Shown here piece by piece: positions 11,201-21,734 of a DNA stretch of 64,000 nucleotides. The stretch is from contig NC_056766.1 of the NCBI RefSeq assembly GCF_018687715.1, positions 11,149,501 through 11,213,500 on the forward strand, read 5' to 3'. Numbering within the stretch: the first letter of the stretch is position 1; each line of letters begins with the position of its first letter. The position numbers and the translations under genes are program-made. The stretch is from Carya illinoinensis. Lineage: Eukaryota > Streptophyta > Magnoliopsida > Fagales > Juglandaceae. The notes under the pieces were generated by a model that did no database searches, was not told the origin of the DNA, and was given only the letters and a program-made list of their open reading frames with translations.

Positions 11201-11664
11201 TGAACCAAGAATGCATCCGCTCCCCATGCAATCTCTCTTCTTGCCTGTATCGCCGATATAATCATCGGCTTTTCTTTTAATCTACTCCCCGCAAATTCCA
11301 GACAATCACCATCCGGAAGCTGAAAGCTAATTGTCCGACTTCTGCAATTAATAGTCGCAGAATATCGGTATAGCCAATCCATCCCGAGGATGATATCAAA
11401 ACCCAACAGCTTGAATACCACCAGATCGGCATCCAAAAATCTTCCCTCAAAATTTAACGGGCATCCCAAAGCAACCTTGGAACACCACACCATCTCGCCA
11501 TCGGGTAGCGCCACTACCATAGCCTTCGGCAACGGTTCCGTGACCAAGTTACACACCCGAGCAAACGTGGAAGACACAAACGATCGTGAAGCACCAGAAT
11601 CAAACAAAGTACAAGCATAAAACTCATACAACCGGACTCTTCCTGAACCAAACACACAACCCAT
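8260..11664 (-). CDS. pol: E1 Pol polyprotein: protease, RT, RNase H, integrase, chromodomain
   Basis: An open frame of about 1134 residues from its first ATG (11664); numbering here counts from an upstream TTG at 11673. The order is typical of Ty3/gypsy. The aspartic protease DSGA is at 25-28. RT spans about 220-400 with FIDD at 359-362. RNase H spans about 503-615 with D508, E546 and D570. Integrase has an HHCC finger (H722, H729, C759, C762) and catalytic D792, D853, E889. A chromodomain lies at about 1083-1135. Pol follows integrase with the chromodomain last, as in Tekay/Del chromoviruses. The frame differs from gag and is separated by stops. A splice acceptor (TTCAG ending at 11643) suggests translation as a spliced Gag-Pol beginning at 11642 rather than from its own ATG. 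No inactivating change is visible. Confidence 0.95.
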   Translation of the reverse strand: MGCVFGSGRVRLYEFYACTLFDSGASRSFVSSTFARVCNLVTEPLPKAMVVALPDGEMVWCSKVALGCPLNFEGRFLDADLVVFKLLGFDIILGMDWLYRYSATINCRSRTISFQLPDGDCLEFAGSRLKEKPMIISAIQARREIAWGADAFLVQMVSTPSEKKSLADIPVVEEFPDVFVDDLPGLPPVREMEFVIDLEPGAAPVHKAPYRMAPAELKELKTQLQELVEKGFIQPSTSPWGAPVLFVKKKDGTLRMCIDYRELNKVTIKNKYPLPRIDDLFDQLQGAAVFSKIDLRSGYYQLRIREQDVPKTAFRSRYGHYEFKVMPFGLANAPAAFMDLMNRVFQPYLDSFVVVFIDDILIYSRDIEEHVYHLSLVLEKLREHQLYAKLSKCEFWLEEVKFLGHVISQGGVAVDPSKVEAILSWPRPTTVREIRSFLGLAGYYRRFVEGFARLSGPLTALTRKNTEFVWSEKCERSFQELKNRLTTAPVLALPEPHKPFVVFSDASKFGLGCVLMQEGRVVAYASRQLKDHEKNYPTHDLELAAIVFALKIWRHFLYGEACEVFTDHKSLKHLFSQKNLNMRQRRWLELISDYQCEIKYHLGKANIVADALSRKSHLEDEAEPSEMDSLLYGMRRLLIESSQQVEILSSVLDIRVTDFEELKVLQRKDPKLLNIRKRVRKSRGPLHYSMDSDGVLRFRDRRVIPKDADFKERIMAEAHAAPYSVHPGSTKMYRDLKKNYWWDGMKKDVALYVEKCHTCRQVKAEHQRPAGMLQPLPIPEWKWDDITMDFVVGLPRTPSGKNSVWVIVDRLTKSAHFLPVNNTDSLGKLTRLYVKEIVRLHGIPKTIVSDRDPRFTSQFWKSLQAALGTKLKFSTAYHPQTDGQSERTIQTLEDMLRACALEFQGSWENHLPLIEFAYNNSYHATIQMAPYEALYGRKCRSPLCWDEVGESRVIGPEIIQEMQSQVRIIREKMAAAQSRQKSYADTRRRELSFEIGDWVYLKVSPMRGVKRFGKKRKLDPRYVGPFQILERVGSVAYRVALPDYFGDVHDVFHVSSLKKSFGQQEPRFVDPAGIQLQPDLTYEVVPSQILDWKEQQLRSKTIPLVKVAWGDPLAQDFSWERAADMRELYPYLFE

Positions 11665-11741
11665 GAAATCCAAAAAAAAACAACGAAGAAACCAAATACA
11701 CCAAAAATAAATCCAACTTAAAAGATTAAATTAATCCATAC
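11643..11741 (-). other. candidate spliceosomal intron joining gag to pol (E1)
   Basis: 99 nt. The donor is CACAG|GTATGG just before the gag stop codon; the acceptor is GGTTCAG|GA inside the pol frame. The body is U-rich (a long T tract near the 3' end), as in plant introns. Removing it joins gag codon phase 1 to pol in the same frame, exactly where single-frame chromoviruses read straight from gag into protease. E5 has the same splice sites but 95 nt, a length change that a coding segment would not tolerate. Confidence 0.6.
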
Positions 11742-13005
11742 CTGTGATTACTCCAGCATCATGGGTCGCTGGTGCCTCATCGTCCACCTCTCCGGGCGTG
11801 ACAGCATAAACCCGGGCTTGCACTGCTTGTCTCGGGTTGGTTCTTCCACCGTGTCTACCTCCACGGCTTCCTTGAGCTCTAACGGGGCAATCCCGAACTA
11901 TATGTCCCACTTGACCGCACCGATAACACTGGGGTCCGCTACTCGTGCGACAGTCGCCCTCATGAGCTCTATTACAAACCCCACAAACAGGCATACGTCC
12001 TCCCATGCGAACACTGGAGGATGCTTGAGATCGGGTTCCAGTCCGCTGAACAAACTTCTGAGGCGAACCCGAGCTGCTTCCTTCACCAGAAAAACTCCGC
12101 CTCTTTTGCCCTGAAGGGGATCCCATACACAGATTATTTTCCCGCTCTATAAGGGTGGCCACATCCACTAACTCCTGAAAAGTGGATATCCGATGGCTGA
12201 CCACCAATCGGCGTATATCAGGGCGTAGTCCCTCCTGAAAACGCTCAGCTCGCAGCTCCTCTGTGGCAACAAGATGAGGAGCAAACCGCTCAAGTTCTAT
12301 GAACCTCCGGGCGTATTGTTCCACTGTTGCGCCCCCTTGGACCAGATTGGAGAACTCTCTTGCCTTTTGCTTCCTTACCGATGCGGGAAAGAAGCGGTCA
12401 TTGAATTCCTTCTTGAAACGCTGCCAGGTCACCGCAGCGAAAGATCCCAGTTCAGCTTCCAACATCACCCTCCTGGTATCCCACCAATCAGAAGCGATAC
12501 CTTGTAAGAGGTAGCTGGCATAGAGTACTTGTTGTGCTTCAGTGCATCCACACACCTCAAAGGTTTTCTCCAGATCCTTGATCCATTTCCCAGCCTGAAG
12601 TGGATCCTCATTCCCATTGAAGTGTGGAGTCCTATGCGCCAAGAAGCGCTCATAGGTGCATCCGGCTTGCACCATGCTACTGGACCCTCCTTGATACATC
12701 CAAGGCCCTCCCTGATATGGCCAGGGACCTCCTGGTTGTGGCCAATACATTCCCTGTGGCGGACAAGGCTCTCCTGACGGTGGATAGGGCCCTCCTGATG
12801 GTGGATAAGGCCCTCCTGATGGTGGCCAAGGACCCCCTTGTGGTGGCCAAGGTCCTTGTGGTGGCCAAGGCCCTGCCTGTTGTGGCCTAATATTCTGTTG
12901 CATGAACTCCGTCATCTGCCGAATTGCTTCGGCTATGGAGTCATCCCTGGATGTATTGTCTTGCGGTTCCTGAGTATTTTTCCTTGGTCTACCTGGTCTC
13001 CCCAT
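11731..13005 (-). CDS. gag: E1 Gag (capsid and nucleocapsid)
   Basis: 424 residues from ATG at 13005 (MGRPGRPRKNTQEPQ). The frame extends upstream to a TTG, but E5 starts at the same ATG. Residues 45-105 are a proline-rich repeat (GGPWPP, GGPYPP units). The retrotransposon gag domain is at about 130-260. A short Cys/His motif (C341, C344, H348, C352) precedes a canonical CCHC zinc knuckle (C360, C363, H368, C373), the nucleic-acid-binding part. The C-terminus is Arg/Gly-rich. It forms the particle that packages element RNA. It ends at TAA 11733-11731, six codons after the DAGV motif, unless splicing from 11741 continues into pol. Confidence 0.93.
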   Translation of the reverse strand: MGRPGRPRKNTQEPQDNTSRDDSIAEAIRQMTEFMQQNIRPQQAGPWPPQGPWPPQGGPWPPSGGPYPPSGGPYPPSGEPCPPQGMYWPQPGGPWPYQGGPWMYQGGSSSMVQAGCTYERFLAHRTPHFNGNEDPLQAGKWIKDLEKTFEVCGCTEAQQVLYASYLLQGIASDWWDTRRVMLEAELGSFAAVTWQRFKKEFNDRFFPASVRKQKAREFSNLVQGGATVEQYARRFIELERFAPHLVATEELRAERFQEGLRPDIRRLVVSHRISTFQELVDVATLIERENNLCMGSPSGQKRRSFSGEGSSSGSPQKFVQRTGTRSQASSSVRMGGRMPVCGVCNRAHEGDCRTSSGPQCYRCGQVGHIVRDCPVRAQGSRGGRHGGRTNPRQAVQARVYAVTPGEVDDEAPATHDAGVITGMD

Positions 13006-13263
13006 AATTCTGTCACAACACCACTCTTGACCCTCCTTTAAGAAATCAAACAAAAACCATCATAAAACCAACAAAACAAAAACAGCACCACGCAGCGAGA
13101 AATAAAAGGAACCAGCATGCCAAAACATAACTAAATAAAACAAGCAAACAAACATAAACAAATAAAACAAATAAAACAACTATACTTAACATAATTTTAA
13201 AACACAACTTTAAAAACATTCTGGTACTACCTACGGGACTTGTGGTTTTACCCAGAGCCAAAC

Positions 13264-13276
13264 GGCTCTGATACCA
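13264..13276 (-). other. E1 primer-binding site
   Basis: Minus strand TGGTATCAGAGCC, two bases inside the 5' LTR edge. It is complementary to the 3' end of initiator tRNA-Met. Confidence 0.9.
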
Positions 13277-13278
13277 CC

Positions 13279-15225
13279 TGTGACGCCCCCAAAATCCCCA
13301 CGCCCGAACAGGGGGAAATTGAGACGTCCGGATGGTGACAACCCGGGTCACCACCCCAACGACGGGTGCCGAGTGTGTGCAAGGCAGCAAAAGTGTACAG
13401 AGAAACACGCAGCGGATAAGAAAGTCATAACTAAGTACCAGAATTTTTCTTAACATAATACAAGCTGTTTAAAACGTACATAGATAAAATATTACATATA
13501 CCACAAATACAGTTTTAAACAAATAAAAAGATAACATCAGCAACCCGGCGGAGCCGCATCCTCGGGCTCAGCCTCTTCCTCCTCAACCTCATCTCCTGCA
13601 CCAAAAGCTACGGAACCACGAATGGTACCGCAGGTAAGTAAAACCCAAACACTACCAGATAAAAACACATATAACTCAAACAAGATGCATGAAACATGCC
13701 CAATGCACAAACCCGTAAAACACAAGTTTTCCACGCACGCCAAAAGACACATTTGACATCTCAAACCATTATCCAATTTTAACCGTATGCACCATGACCT
13801 CCCCTAGGGGTCATCCGCACACCCTGGCTCCAGTGTCACACCGCAGAGTACCGCCACGCATGTGACACCCAACGAGCGATGCCCAGTTCCGCGCCCCGCG
13901 CGTGCGTAGCCAAGCATCCTCTAGCCCTCGCCAGCGAAGGGCCACGGAGTCGGTGAGTAGGCCGATGCCCGGTTCCGCGCCCGGCGCGTTCGTAGCCAAG
14001 CACCCCCTAGTCCCGCTCCCATTATCGCTTTCGATAACTCAGGGGACATCACTCAGTTTATTCCGCTCCCGAGTGACCAGAGGAGCTCCACCGAGATAAT
14101 AACCCATCCCGGCTTGGGCTCGTGATACCCACGCACCCGCAACACACTCACGCCAAAACACAGGCTTTTCTCATAAACCCACAACACACGTGCATGCACC
14201 ATGTAATGCCATAACAATGCACAATAAAATAATCCAATCACATAAATCAAATAATCAAGCAACTCCATCCTCCATCCATCCGACCCCCGAAACTCCTCGG
14301 ACTCAGTCCGGAATCAACAACCAACAACAGATAATAAATAAATTGAATGAGCAATATATATTTAAATCTGAAAATAGGGTTTGGAAAATACTTACAGCGC
14401 TATACGGCAATTTTAGAAAACACGAGGCGTTGCAAACGGCGGAAAAACAGCAACGTCACAGTGAAATTTCACTGTGGCCGTGGGTCCGAAAAACCCACTT
14501 TTGAACGGGGACAAACTAGGACACGGGATTGATAGGGAATGGTCTAGAGGTGGTTGTGAAGCTATTGGAAGTGACGGACGGCCGTGGGTGGCGGCGGAAT
14601 GGCCGGAAATGGCCGGATTACCCAAAACGGAAACTAAGCTCGTAGGAGCTGTTCCGGTGGTCGTTGGAGGCCGGAAATAGGTGGGTTAGGACGGCAAGGA
14701 GTCGGTGATGAAGTGGTGAAGAAATGGTGGCCGGAGGTGGAGCGACGGCGGCGGATCGGAGCAAAATCCGTGCGCCCTTTGGAAGCTTTTTCCGGCCAAA
14801 TGGCCGGCCGGTTGGGGGTGGGTTTTGGAGGGAAGGTAGACCGGAAGGAGAGGAAGAGAATGGGACCGGTGGGAGGCCGAACGGTGGCCAGACGGCGGCG
14901 GTAGGGCTTAGGGAAGGTGACGCCGGCGTAGGGAGAGAGAGAGAAGAGAGAGAGAGCACGGGGGGGGGGTCCGAGTCGAGCGGGAGAGAGGAGAGAGAAA
15001 AGAAAGAGAAAAAAGAAAAAGAAGAAAAAAGAAAAGAAGGGAAAAAGAAAAAGGAAAAAGAGAAAAAGAAAAAAAGATGTGAAAAGAAATGAGGTCCAGT
15101 CCTCACTCCGAGAAAAAGAAACAAACCGCCAAAAGATTAAAATAAAAAGATTAAAATATCTGATATATTAATTAAAATAAAAAGAATTATTTCAGCGAAA
15201 ATACACTTAAAAGCGGGTCATCACA
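13279..15225 (-). repeat. E1 5' LTR
   Basis: 1947 bp. It matches 6116-8141 with few substitutions, but about 79 bp are missing close to its 5' start, around 15140-15155, where the other LTR has an A-rich stretch (about 7978-8070). The palindrome is at 14457-14476. Confidence 0.95.
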
Positions 15226-18020
15226 CCTTGCGTCACCGTGTCAGATATTTTTTTGACCTTCTTTATAGATTTCTTTGTTCAATTAAATTTTTTTAATCTT
15301 TGAGCTTGTATTTACTTTCTGATTTAGAGGCGTGTCAGAGATTTTTTTGCTTTTTTGAATAAGATTAAAATCATCTAAACGTCTTGTGTGAGATTTTGGT
15401 TAGGATAACAACATGGTTTGACACAGTGTGTTAGATTTATTTATGTTATCGTGACACAATGGTTTAAAAGTGACTATTTTTTTTATTTATTGTTTTATTT
15501 TCATGTCTTATAAGATAAAAGTTCTACTATTTTAAATTAGTTATATTTTTTAATTTATTTTTTTTTTGTTTATTTTTTTACAGTTGAGTTAATTTGTTGC
15601 ATCTAAATTTGTGATATCTGAAACTGTAGTTTATCTGCATTCTTTTATGATATCACTTCTGTCTGAGACCACAGCTTTTTTTTTTTTTTCAACGTTAACT
15701 TATTTGTTATGTGACAATTTATAAGTTATTTAAATTTTTATTGTTTTTTTATTTGTTTAATATATTTTTGAATGCTTGTTTAATTTTTTCTTAAGTTGCA
15801 TGTTTTGATGCTGTTTTTGTGTGAGAATTTGTTTCCTTGTTTATATGCTTTTATTTGTTGTAATTTGTTTATGTTTGTTACAGGTAAGCTAAAATTACTG
15901 TTTTTTTGGTGAGTTTATTTAATGTATTTTTTGATTTATAGTTATATTATATGTTTTCATTTGTTGATTCTAAAGTTAGTTTGCAATCTAAAGAGTTTAT
16001 ATGTTGTTGTTATATTGAGGTTATTATATTACATGTTCATATTAAATTTGTTTCTTCTGAAAATTTTATTTTTTACTTTTAATTGATTTGTTAATGTTAA
16101 ATTGTTTAGTCATTTTTTATTGTTTGTTTATATTTTATAGCTTATTATGTTCCATGTTTATTTTCAGCTTGTTTTGTAATTAACATTCATTTCTTTAAAA
16201 ATAGTTTATTAATGTTAAATAATTTCACACAAATTATATTTCTTGTTTTATATACTTTTGTAAAACTTAAGATTATTGTTTGTTTAAATATGTTCTTACT
16301 TTTGTAAAACTTCCAGCTTGTTTTACAAGTTGTATGTTTGTTTTTAAAAAAGTAAATAAATTTGATACAAATATATATATAAAAAAAAAAAAAAAACTTA
16401 TTAATTTTTTGATAGTAAATTTGTTTTTTTACATACATTAAGCTAAATGTATATAGTTAAAAATTAGATATTTCATTTCTTCAAACTAAAAAACTTGAAA
16501 GCATACTTATGTATATATAAAAATAAAATAATTATTTTATTGGCAAAGGTTATTTCTTTTATACATAAAATGTACTAAACTTCCATACCTTTATAGTACA
16601 AATAAAAAAATAGAAAAAACACAAGTTTTGTTAACAGTAAAGGATTTCTGTGATATGCCTTATTTATTTTATACGTAAAATATAGTAAACTTTAATACCT
16701 TAATATTACAAATGTATTTTGTTTAAACTATGTAGTGTGAAATATAATTAGTATTATATTTGTGGGAAATATTAATTCTACAGAAAATGTTTACTGAAAA
16801 TATTTTTCATTTTACTTAATTATTAATTAATTCTGTTTTTAAATGAATGTGAATTTTTATTTATTTTTAAAAAATGTTTAAACAGTTTTATTATTAAAGA
16901 ACCACATACACACATTTAATTTTCAAAGCTACATTTGCTTTGTTTGGTTTGATTTGTTTTTATTGTATCTTTATATTTTATTAATTTTAAATACATATAA
17001 AGATGTTATATAATTTTTATTTCCTTTATATATTTCTGTTTTATAAAAATTAAGATTCTGTTTTTAATTAATGTGGCTTTCTTTTTCAAGATTTAATTTC
17101 TTAACATGCATTTTGAAAGTTGCTTACTCTAATAATCTTTTTCAAACTTAAAATTATTGCACTTCAAGAACAAAAAACAAATATCATTTTAACTCTTTTA
17201 ATACATCTGAACAAACTTTTTAAGTTTGCATACTATTGTTTATCTTTTTTATTCTAATTTCAATTTTAAATTTTTGACTTGCATGTTAAGTTTCAATGAG
17301 AGATCTGTACATAAAAGCAACAGTTGTACTCGACCACTTTTTGTTGTTTTTGTTTTATATGTATAATATTTATAGAGGCCATATGTTTAAATTTTTTATT
17401 TGTATTGTTATTTATCTTGTAAATAACTCAATAAAACATAATTTTTTTGGCTGTAGTGGCTTTTCGATTATATAATATTTTTGTAATAATTCTTTTGTTA
17501 TTATTTTGCTCTGTCTCATTGAATACCATGGAAAAAAATCTTGGTTTCAAATCTTTAAAGATATATATTTTATTTCAAATTAATCTTTAGTAGTATTTAA
17601 AATTTTATTTGTAATCAAAAGAGTAAAATTATGGAAGTCATATGTTTAAATTTTAATTTTTTTATTTCTTTTGTTGTTCATATTTTAAATGTTTAAGTAC
17701 GGTGTGAATTTTCTGGGCATTATTTTTTGACATCTAAATTTTAATTGTTGTTCAATTTTTATTGTTTTTGTATTTTATGTGTATTATTTACGGAAGAAAT
17801 ATATTTAAATTTTTTATTTGTTCTGTTATTCTTATTTTAATTGTTTAGGTGGGCGATAATTCTTCAGGGCATTATTTTGTACAAATCAGTGGAAGTGTTG
17901 TAATTTTAGTAATATTTTTGTAAATTAGTTTTAGTAACGTTATCTTTATGTAGCTTGTTTTCTATAAGTGACAATTTTGGTGTTAATTTAAGCGTAACAT
18001 CTGTTTGTCTTTTTTTTAAT
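15226..18020. other. AT-rich Helitron interior, no gene seen
   Basis: Left copy of the tandem duplication after E1, with many poly-T and poly-A runs. Apparent short frames are Lys/Ile/Phe-rich readings of AT-rich DNA without recognisable domains. Confidence 0.6.
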
Positions 18021-20627
18021 AGTGTTATCGTTGATGATGATGCATTTTGTTTTCCTAAATATTTGGTTTTTTTATTTTCCATTTTAATGCTGTGGTCAAT
18101 GATGAACTTGGTTTTCCTAAAAATGAGTTTATGAATTTTTATTTGGTGTTTTTTTGAGATTTGGTCGATTTGTGTTTTTTTTTTTTTTTTTTTTTTTTAT
18201 TGCTAACTTTGTTTGTTTGAATTCAATTTGAGTTTTGTTTTATATCTATGCTTATATTTTTTTATTTATTATATATAGTATGTTTATTACTTTATATGAG
18301 TCTGTGACGTTGAGGGGATACATGTTGTATTTGACGTTCCTTGCATCACTGTGTCAGATATTTTTTTGACCTTCTTTACAGATTTCTTTGTTCCATTAAA
18401 TTTTTTTAATCTTTGAGGTTGTATTTACTTTTTGATTTAGAAGCGTGTCAGAGATTTTTTTGCCTTTTTAAATAAAATTAAAATCATCTAAACGTTTGGT
18501 GTGAGATTTTGGTTCGGATAACAGCATGGTCTGACACAGTGTATTAGATTTATTTATGTTATTGTGATACAATGGTTTAAAAGTGACTATTTTTTTGACT
18601 TATTGTTTTATTTTCATGCCTTATAAGATAAAAGTTTTACTGTTTTAAATTAGTTATATTTTTTAATTTATTTTTTTTGTTTATTTTTTTACAGTTGAGT
18701 TAATTTGTTGCATCTGAATTTGTGATATCTAAAACCGTAGTTTATCTGCATTTTTTTATGATATCACTTCTGTCTGAGACCACAGCTTTTTTATTTTTTT
18801 ATTTTTTTTAATGTTGACTTATTTGTTATGTCACAATTTATAAGTTATTTAAATTTTTATTGATTTTTTATTTGTTTAATATGTTTTTAAATGCTTGTTT
18901 AATTTTTTCTTAAGTTGCATGTTTTGATGTTGTTTTTGTGTGGGGATTTGTTTCCTTGTTTATATGCTTTTATTTGTTGTAATTTGTTTATGTTTGTTAC
19001 AGGTAAACTAAAATTACTATTTTTTTGGTGAGTTTATTTAATGTATTTTTTGATTTACAGTTATATTATATGTTTTCATTTATTGATTCTAAAGTTGGTT
19101 TGCAATCTAAAGAGCTTATATGTTGTTGTTATATTAAGGTTATTGTATTACATGTTCATATTAAATTTGTTTGTTCTGAAAATTTTATTTTTTACTTTTA
19201 ATTCATTTGTTAATGTTAAATTGTTTAGTCATTTTTTATTGTTTGTTTATATTTTATAGCTTATTATGTTCCATTTTCATTTTCAGCTTGTTTTGTAATT
19301 AAGATTCATTTCTTTAAAAATGGTTTATTAATGTAAAATAATTTCACACAAATTATATTCTTTGTTTTATATACTTTTGTAAAACTTAAGATTATTGTTT
19401 TCTTAAATATGTTGTTACTTTTGTAAAACTTCTAGCTTGTTTTACAAGTTGTATGCTTGTTTTTAAAAAAGTAAATAAATTTGATACAAATATATATAAA
19501 AAAAAAAAAAAAAAAAACTTATTAATTTTTTGATAGTAAATTCGTTTTTTTACATACATTAAGCTAAATGTATATAATCAAAAATTAAATATTTCATTTC
19601 TTCAAACTAAAAAACTTGAAAGCATACTTATGTATATATAAAAATAAAATAATTATTTTATTGGCAAGGGTTATTTCTTTTATACATAAAATGTACTAAA
19701 CTTCCATACCTTTATAGTACAAATAAAAAAATGGAAAAAACACAAGTTTTGTTAACAGTAAAGGATTTCCGTGATATGCGTTATTTCTTTTATACGTAAA
19801 ATATAGTAAACTTCAATACCTTAATACTACAAATGTAATTTGTTTAAACTATATAGTGTGAAATATAATTAGTATGCATACTATTGTTAATACATCTAAG
19901 TTTGCATATTATTGTTTATCTTTTTTATTCTAATTTCAATTTTAACTTTTTGACTTGCATGTTAAGCTTTAATGAGAGATCTGTACATAAAAGCAACAGT
20001 TGTACTTGACCACTTTTTGTTGTTTTTGTTTTATATGTATAATATTTATGGAGGCCATATGTTTAAATTTTTTATATCTATTGTTATTCATCTTGTAAAT
20101 AACTCAATAAAACATAATTCTTTTGGCTGTAGTGGCTTTCCAATTATATAATATTTTTGTAATAATTCTTTTGTTATTATTTTGCTCTGTCTCATTGAAT
20201 ACCATGGAAAAAAATCTTAGTTTCAAATCTTTTAAGATATATATTTTATTTCAAATTAGTCTTTTGTAATATTTAAAATTTTATTTGTAATCAAAAGAGT
20301 AAAATTATTGAACTCATATGTTTAAATTTTAATTTTTTTATTTCTTTTGTTGTTCATATTTTAAATGTTTAAGTACGGTGTAAATTTTTTGGACATTAAT
20401 TTTTGACATCTAAATTTTAATTGTTTTTCAATTTTTATTGTTTTTGTATTTTATGTGTATTATTTACGGAAGAAATATATTTAAATTTTTTATTTGTTTT
20501 GTTATTCTTATTTTAATTGTTTAGGTGGGCCATATTTCTTCAGGGCATTATTTTGTACAGATCAGTGGAAGCGTTGTAATTTTAGTAATATTTTTGTAAA
20601 TTAGTTTTAGTAACGTTATCTTCATGT

Positions 20628-21734
20628 AATATTTTTGTAATTTATTTTGTTATTATTTAGCTGTCTTTAGATACAATAGAACAAAATCTTCATTCTAAAT
20701 ATTTACATATCTACTTGTTTCCGACTCATGTTTAAGATTTTACTTAATAATCTTTTTATTTTGTTTTGAAACTAAATTTAACTATTTTGTAATAAAAAAT
20801 AATTTTTTTTGGTATTAAAAATATATTTAACTTTTTTAGTTAAACAAAATTTACTTTATAATCTAAAAAGCTAAATTATAATGTAAATGTGTAAAACATA
20901 TTAGACCGTTCTTTCCATGTAAGAATAAAATCGAAATATTATTTTTAATTTTTTTCAACTACCGCAACCCCTACGACAGAAATAAAGCAAAAATCCAAAA
21001 TTAATACCCTGTTAAACATACAAAGAATGCTAATTTGAAAAGCAAAACCCAAAAATTCACAAAAACATATAAAAGTAATCAAAAATACTAAGAACTAAAG
21101 TTTTTTTTTCTCAAATAAGGACAAAAACAACTTAATTAAAAGCTGACAATTAAAGATATTTTTTCTTCAAATAAATTAAAAAACAACCTCTTGTTAGCAA
21201 CAAATCAATGTTTTAAGAGTCAGTCTTATCTAAAATGATTTTTGACAAAAAAATACATTAAAAAAAATTTGTTAATTAAATTGACTTCTTATTATAATAT
21301 AGCTATTATTTTCATTACATTATAAAATTTTAATTTTATTATGTAAAAATATAAAAAAAAACAATTTATTGTTTAAATGACATAAAGAATATTTAATGTT
21401 TTTCTGATAACAAAAAATTTTGTTAGAATTATCTACAAAATCATATAATTTTTATATTAAATCCTATTTTGTTACCAACCATAAACAATAATTCTGTCTT
21501 TTTTTTTCCCGTTTTCTTTGTTTAACTATTAAGCTATATTTTAATTATCGAAAAATATAAAAAAATGGATAATCACAAAAACAGCAAAAACAAAATTTTA
21601 TATTTTTATCTTCTTGTTACAAACAAACTTTTAATTAAATACAATTTTATTAAATAATTTTTTAACTTAAATATCACTTAAAATATTATTTTATGTGAGG
21701 TAGGTATAATGTCATGAATGTTTTATATAATATG
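20628..21734. other. AT-rich Helitron interior, no gene seen
   Basis: Very AT-rich, outside the tandem duplication. The last five bases (21730-21734, ATATG) are the left target duplication of E3. Confidence 0.6.

Larger units (their letters stand above)
6116..15225 (-). mobile_element. E1: full-length Ty3/gypsy chromovirus (Tekay/Del-like)
   Basis: LTRs at 6116-8141 and 13279-15225 enclose a primer site, gag, pol and polypurine tract on the minus strand. LTR ends are TGTGATGACC and GGCGTCACA. The LTR pair differs by only a few substitutions that I can see, plus a deletion of about 79 bp in the right (5') LTR. Gag and pol are both open with catalytic residues present, so the element looks potentially autonomous. 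Unlike E3, E4 and E5 it lacks a clean 5-bp target duplication: the left flank is TTCCC and the right flank CCTTG. Confidence 0.95.
5838..20627 (+). repeat. tandem duplication of about 3 kb, left copy split by E1
   Basis: Left copy: 5838-6115 plus 15226 to about 17956. Right copy: about 18021-20627. They match over long stretches, for example GATGATGATGCATTTTGTTT at 5852 and 18035, the segments starting CCTTGCGTCAC (15226) and CCTTGCATCAC (18339), and GTGGAAGTGTTGTAATTTTA against GTGGAAGCGTTGTAATTTTA near the ends. The right copy lacks about 450 bp (16750-17215 of the left copy). It has no E1 and so gives the empty site. No gene is recognisable in either copy. Confidence 0.85.

Noticed and set aside
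16187..16438. Lys/Ile/Phe-rich frame in AT-rich DNA (also 19041-19259 and 57841-58086)
   Set aside because: Low-complexity readings of AT-rich sequence; no start context, domain or conservation in the duplicated copy. The last is antisense to RPA exons.
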